A stretch of 64,000 nt of DNA from assembly GCA_009801015.1 (NCBI GenBank), contig VHZZ01000019.1, positions 81,809-145,808 on the forward strand, in the 5' to 3' direction. The translations under genes and the position numbers were made by a program. Shown here piece after piece: positions 59,421-64,000 of the stretch. A model generated the notes under the pieces. That model did no database searches. It was not told the origin of the DNA and was given only the letters and a program-made list of their open reading frames with translations. This DNA comes from Silene noctiflora. Its lineage: Eukaryota > Streptophyta > Magnoliopsida > Caryophyllales > Caryophyllaceae. The first letter of the stretch is position 1. Each line of letters opens with the position of its first letter.

Positions 59421-60461
59421 CTTCACCATCAATGTTCGAACATTTTCTTCTGTCTAGCCACACAAACTTATATATATGACCTTACGACATGCGAGAAGCA
59501 CAAGAATTTTGGTTTGTCTCATGCAAGACTCACCAATGTATAGTTCGAAATTCTGAGGAATTTGTGCTACTTGGCCCACCTTGGTATTTGACCTACATCT
59601 CAAAGGACTATTGTGGGAAGAAAAAAGAAGAGTAAATAGGACCTTGAAGCTTCACATGTCTCAACCGCGATCGCTATGGTAAAAGTGACTCTCGGCTATT
59701 GGCTTGGAACATATGCATGCGATCAGGCCTTTGAAATACCTTTCTACCCCTGTCAATCCTTTTCTGCTTGCTCGAATCTTCTTACGAGTTTGACATGGAA
59801 GCGTGGTTAGTTGTCATCTCACTATTTTATTTTTATTTTTCTATATATTATGCCATCTCCGTAAGACATCAGCTTGTCGCCTGCCAAGAAGTCGGAAAAC
59901 TTTCCTTACAATGTCACTACCTCGAACTACCCGTAACTCGATGTAATACTAGACACGACTTTCATTACGTCGATCTGTAGACCAACTTTTTTTATGTTTT
60001 CTGCACCAAGGTAAGATTACGTACATCTGGTCCCCTCCGTCACATTGGGACCTTGGGGGTACACAGTTACTGTAAAAGGTTAATCATTGATGTCCTATTT
60101 TCCTTATAAATGCTGAAATTATTCCCCTACAAAAAATTTATTGCTGAAATTATATGTTGTCCTCTTTTACATACAAACTGTTTCCCAACTACCCTGTTTA
60201 TCAAGATTTACTGCACTTTTCTTGCCTGCTTGACTGTATTTTAAATGCTAGCTATTCTTGCTCGGGACGAAAAGGTACCTGTGGAGTGTGGCGGTACTGT
60301 GGCCTCTCACAACCACGTTCCCCCCTTTTTTTACATTATTTTAATCGGTTGTGAGACGTCACATGCAATTAATTAGCAGCACATGGTGGGGTTCATCATC
60401 ATATCACATAATTTCCTTATATGGTGAATTAACAGCACTTCATTAAAACTGAAAAAACACC
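59421..60461. other. Spacer between RGS1 and KCR, no gene recognised
   Basis: Holds the RGS1 3' UTR and the KCR promoter. The open frame at 59768-59980 starts at a valid ATG but has no recognisable family and no support. No transposon ends were recognised. Confidence 0.45.
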
Positions 60462-61627
60462 ATGCTTTTAGCTTTCAAAGATCCTCTCTGGATTTTCTTC
60501 TTTTATTACATAGGTCTTTTGCACATTGTCACGATCTTCATTTCCGTCCTCAAATGGGTATTTATTGCGTTCCTTAAACCCGTGAAAGATCTTAAAGAGT
60601 CATATGGTTCTTGGGCACTAATCACTGGCTCGACTGATGGGATTGGGAAGGCTTTCGCCTTCCAACTCGCTACCCAAGGCTTAAACCTCGTCCTCGTGAG
60701 TCGAAGTTGTACCAAACTCGACTTAGTCTCGACTGAGATTAAACAAAGGTTCCCTCATATTGAAGTCATTACGACGGCCATCGACTTATCAGAGGACATG
60801 TCTTACCTTGCCAAGGAAATTGAGAGGGTTGTTGAAGGGTTAGATGTGGGTGTTTTGGTGAACAATGTCGGGATATCGTACCCTAAACCGATGTATTTCC
60901 ATGAGGTTAGTGAAGAGGTTTGGGTAAAAGTTATAAGGGTAAATGTGGAAGGAACAATGGGAGTTACTAAAGCAGTTTTACCAGGGATGCTTCGGAGACG
61001 GAAAGGTGCTATTGTTAATATTGGATCTGGTGCTTCTGTTGTTGTGCCTTCTCATCCTCTTTATGCCATCTACGGTGCTACTAAATCGTAAGTTCTTTCC
61101 TCGTTATTTCGAGATTGTTTACTCTTTTTATATATGTTTCGATTTTTAGGGCATAAACGAGTACTACAATCATCTAACATGAACCGTCACATGAAATCGT
61201 TACTCGTGCAGCTTTATTGATCGATTCTCAAGAAGCCTGCATGTGGAGTACAGGCACTTAGGGATAGATGTGCAATGTCAGGTAAATTTACTTTCTGAAA
61301 ATCGATTTAAATTTTATTTTCGACTCTGTCACAAAATGCGGTCATAATAGCCTTCCAAATCGATATTTTGTGTTGAAGGTACCTCTTTACGTCGCAACAA
61401 AAATGGCATCTAAGGTGGCATTAGTCAAGGGGTCGTCCCTATTTGTGCCCACGGCAGAGGATTACGCGGCAGCTGCGGTCAGGAGGATCGGGTTTGAGGC
61501 AAGGTGTTGTCCCTATTGGGCACATTACCTTCAATGGTGTGCTACATGCTTTGTTCCAAAGGCTTACCTTGATGCTTGGAGGCTTTCTGTTGGCATTCAA
61601 AGGAAAACTAAATTGACTAAACAATGA
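60462..61627 (+). CDS. Very-long-chain 3-ketoacyl-CoA reductase, KCR2-like
   Basis: Exons are 60462-61087, 61212-61281 and 61379-61627, in frame, giving 314 residues (Arabidopsis KCR1 is 318). An N-terminal membrane span (residues 8-30, IFFFYYIGLLHIVTIF) anchors it in the endoplasmic reticulum. The Rossmann motif TGSTDGIG is at 55-62, with NNVG further on. Catalytic Ser189 (NIGSGAS), Tyr204 and Lys208 (YGATK) are present. The conserved exon 2-3 junction reads DVQCQ|VPLYVATKM. The enzyme reduces 3-ketoacyl-CoA with NADPH, the second step of fatty-acid elongation for waxes, sphingolipids and suberin. Sequence (FIDRFSRSLHVEY, WAHYLQW) and position both resemble Arabidopsis KCR2 (At1g24470), which has weak activity, more than KCR1. 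The C-terminus (KTKLTKQ) lacks a clean KKXX signal. The ATG at 60462 is the first in frame. Confidence 0.93.
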
Positions 61628-61631
61628 GTCG

Positions 61632-61775
61632 ATAATTCTCATTTGTGACGGCCGATATCCGTTACAAGCTTGTGACGGGTAAAAAAACATCCACATGGGA
61701 GAATAAAGGACAAGCTACTTTTTGTCTTATGTACCCATGTGGTGACCCGTCACAAGTGAGACCTTTTTATGACGA
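61632..61775. mobile_element. GACGG foldback MITE, copy 6
   Basis: It opens 'attctcatttgtgacggccg', closes 'gacccgtcacaagtgagac', and has an inner pair 'catccacatggg' / 'acccatgtgg'. It starts 5 bases after the KCR stop codon region, so it lies in the KCR 3' UTR. Confidence 0.65.
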
Positions 61776-61844
61776 TCATGTTATGACGGAGAAATTTGAC
61801 CATTTTATGATTAAATAACCATGGTGGTTATTTAATACGTGACA

Positions 61845-62030
61845 CGTGACAAATGAGAATACGTGTTTAGATATAAGCTTAAGACGGGTCAAATACTGCC
61901 TCATGGTGGTAATATGGACAAAACTTTTAGCATTTTTTAGGCAATAAATGGGATGATTTGGTATGTATTTGACCCGTGTTTTAAGCTTAAAACAGATAAT
62001 GTCCGTCTTAACCGAGAATTTGTAAAAGTT
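61845..62030. mobile_element. GACGG foldback MITE, copy 7
   Basis: The left arm has 'tgagaatacgtgtttagata' and 'agcttaagacgggtcaaata'. The right arm has 'tatttgacccgtgttttaag' and 'aatgtccgtcttaaccgaga'. It follows copy 6 after 70 bp. Confidence 0.6.
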
Positions 62031-62191
62031 AAGTATGTGTATGTCTAAAACCTTGTTGCTCATTAATGTTGTAAGTTAGTTGCCTACTTTGTGTTTAGGT
62101 AATTTAGCTCATCAACCTTCAACGACCCATTTGAGATCCATGAATAACAAATTGAGTTTGCTTAATTGATGACCTAATAATAATAATAATA

Positions 62192-62636
62192 ACGGAAAAT
62201 GCACGCGGTGTCCTTGAGGTTTGCTTTTTTGCCCGAAATACCCAATTTTTGTATCCGAAAAACTTTAAGAGGCCATAACTCGTGTTTACGAGTTCAAAAA
62301 GTGATAATTTTTTTTTTTCAAATTGATCCTCTTTCTGGGAACTACGACTTGAAAAAAAAAATTGTTGAGTTTGGAATTCGTGACCAAGAGATATGGTCAC
62401 CCAAAGTTTGTTCGGTCAAAAAAACTTTGACACGCAATAACTTCTAGCCACGTGATCCAAATACGATAATTTTTTTTTTGAAATCGTAGTTCTCAGAAAG
62501 ATGATCGATTTGAAAAAAAAATTTATCACTTTCTGAAATCGTAAACACGAGTTATGGACTCTTAAAGTTCCCCGGATAAAAAAATTGGGTATTTCGGACA
62601 AAATATCAAACCTTAAAGGCACCGCGTGCATTATCT

Positions 62637-62638
<2 letters not shown>
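62192..62638. mobile_element. Foldback element family of about 440 bp, copy 3
   Basis: Starts ACGGAAAATGCACGCGGTG and ends CACCGCGTGCATTATCTGT. It is inserted into a TAA microsatellite, which continues on both sides (62178-62191 and 62639-62672), so the target duplication cannot be read. Symmetry of the halves is as in copies 1 and 2. Confidence 0.8.

Positions 62639-62672
<34 letters not shown>
62639..62672. repeat. (TAA)n microsatellite
   Basis: About 11 uninterrupted AAT/TAA triplets directly after foldback copy 3. Confidence 0.85.
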
Positions 62673-62676
<4 letters not shown>

Positions 62677-63387
62677 CTTAGCTTTTTGCTATTGCTAAGG
62701 AAGTGGGCGCCCAGATTGTATCTCGGTTGCCCACTAATTTCTTGTAAACTTTGATTTTATCTTAATACAAGGTGTTCCTTTTTATAAAAAATAAAATAAA
62801 ATAAAAATAATAATAATGATTATAATGATTCAGATGAGATTAAATATTAAGTTAATCAAAGTATAATTCGATTTTTTAATAACTCGAAATTAAAATTATA
62901 GTGGCAAGCTTAACATGATTAATTAAAAATGAAACTTTATACAAAAAAACTTATCATGAGCTATATTATTAATAAAAGGAAATAAATTCAACTCTACTTA
63001 AAATACTAAAACATGTGCAACTAAAACTACAAATAAAAACCATCTTACCCCCTCTATTTTTTAAAAATGATAACTAATTTATAAGGTATTTACAAAAAAT
63101 AGTACACGATTTTACCATAATTTACGTAAAATCGATTATTAGAGGTTCATGAGAACAGAATCCAGAGATATAGAACCATAAAAGACTCCAAAGATTCAAT
63201 CTTTCCCATCGAAACTCCATCCTCTCACCTTCGTTGTAGAGGTGACCATTGCGAGTTTGGGTAGGGCATGAGCTAGGCGCCTAGTCTCACTTGAATATGC
63301 GGTTCATGGACAAGGCGGGTTTGAGATCCGTAAAAGAATTGTAGATTTTTAAAAATGCCTACGTTATACCTGTTATTCTAATGGGTC
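62673..63387. other. Intergenic, no gene recognised
   Basis: AT-rich. A short stretch near 63190-63310 (ctcaccttcgttgtagag, ggcgcctagtctcac) is less AT-rich but has no supported frame. Confidence 0.4.
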
Positions 63388-63471
63388 GAACAAACTTTAT
63401 AATGAACAGGCCGATGAACAAACCTTATAATGAACGGGCCGATGAACAAACCTTATAATGAACGGGACGAT
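63388..63471. repeat. Three tandem copies of a 28 bp unit
   Basis: Units 63388-63415, 63416-63443 and 63444-63471 share gaacaaaccttataatgaac, then 'gggccgat', with one or two substitutions. No spacer. Confidence 0.9.
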
Positions 63472-64000
63472 TTATAAACATTTTTTCTCAGTAAGTAGAT
63501 TATACATCCGATGTACTACCACCAGTTTTATAGTTTCTGAGCATTATAATTTAGTTTTTGAGTTTTATTTTAAAAAATTTGAGTTTTACCATAAAGTTTC
63601 TGAGCTCATTCATTTACACCTTGCTTGAAAAATTACAATAAAACTCAAAAACATTACATATAAACTTAGTTAAATTTGAGTTTTGACGGAAAAAAACTTA
63701 AAATCTAACTTATAAACTCTAGTAAGCTTAGGAAAAAATTTACATATGCTTAAAAACAATGAAATTTAAGGTAAAAACTCAGAAAAAATACTCATATGCT
63801 CAAAAACAAATATAAATTATAAAGCGCGAAAGTGGCGATTAGCCCCATAACTTTACACAATTGTGAGATTAAGCCTCATAACTTTCAAATGTAGTGATTA
63901 GGCCTCATAACTTTGAGTTAAAGTGAAATTGAATCCAATTCTTTGATTTCCAACCAAAATTGCACAAAAAAAACCAATTTCATTCATTTGTATAATTTAT
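63472..64000. other. Degenerate repeat DNA at the right edge
   Basis: The phrase 'a(a/g)(t/c)(c/t)tcataacttt' recurs near 63845, 63875 and 63905 with spacing of about 30-35 bp. 'aaactcaaaaa' type phrases recur upstream. The end is cut by the window. Confidence 0.45.

Noticed and set aside
59768-59980. Possible small membrane protein gene between RGS1 and KCR
   Set aside because: It has one hydrophobic stretch but no recognisable family, no splice context and no conserved start.

Overview
The window is nuclear DNA from a eudicot plant. The genes have many introns with GT-AG splice sites. The intergenic DNA is AT-rich and full of short non-autonomous transposons, and the proteins are closest to angiosperm families. 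Many Stowaway-type elements ending in CTCCCTCCG, and a foldback family built on GACGGATA/TATCCGTC, suggest Caryophyllales. That placement is an inference, not a proof. Nine protein-coding genes could be reconstructed, eight of them complete by joining exons in frame. There are no tRNA or rRNA genes and no CRISPR array.

Left part (1-22,440). A degenerate satellite array (about 310 bp period) and a Helitron lead into the gene for the 51 kDa NADH-binding subunit of mitochondrial complex I, whose first coding exon is only the ATG. After a repeat-filled spacer comes an eight-exon NT-C2 domain protein (At2g42320/At3g57780 type). It converges on two tandem, same-strand genes for AIRP2-like RING E3 ligases. 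Two Helitrons lie between the tandem copies.

Middle part (22,440-40,600). A single-exon histone-fold gene (NF-YC10/DPB3-1 type) has a duplicated 3' coding end and sits between two diverged direct repeats. Next is a 15-exon malectin-like LRR receptor kinase (At1g67720 type). Then come about 7 kb without a recognisable gene: foldback elements, a fourth Helitron, and a GC-rich element carrying a nested solo LTR with a perfect 5 bp target duplication and four N bases.

Right part (40,600-64,000). All genes here are on the plus strand: TNO1 (a long coiled-coil tail-anchored trans-Golgi protein), a plastid-type CAAX protease-like (CPBP) protein with an unresolved 5' end, the seven-transmembrane G-protein regulator RGS1, and a very-long-chain 3-ketoacyl-CoA reductase (KCR2-like). 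The receptor kinase, TNO1 and KCR correspond to Arabidopsis genes that are adjacent in pairs on two segments (At1g67720-67730 and At1g24460-24470). The window may therefore keep an ancestral gene order that was split up after genome duplication in the Arabidopsis lineage. The genes do not form one pathway; they are ordinary housekeeping and signalling genes. The novelty here lies mostly in repeat structures, splice-site arrangements and a duplicated gene end.
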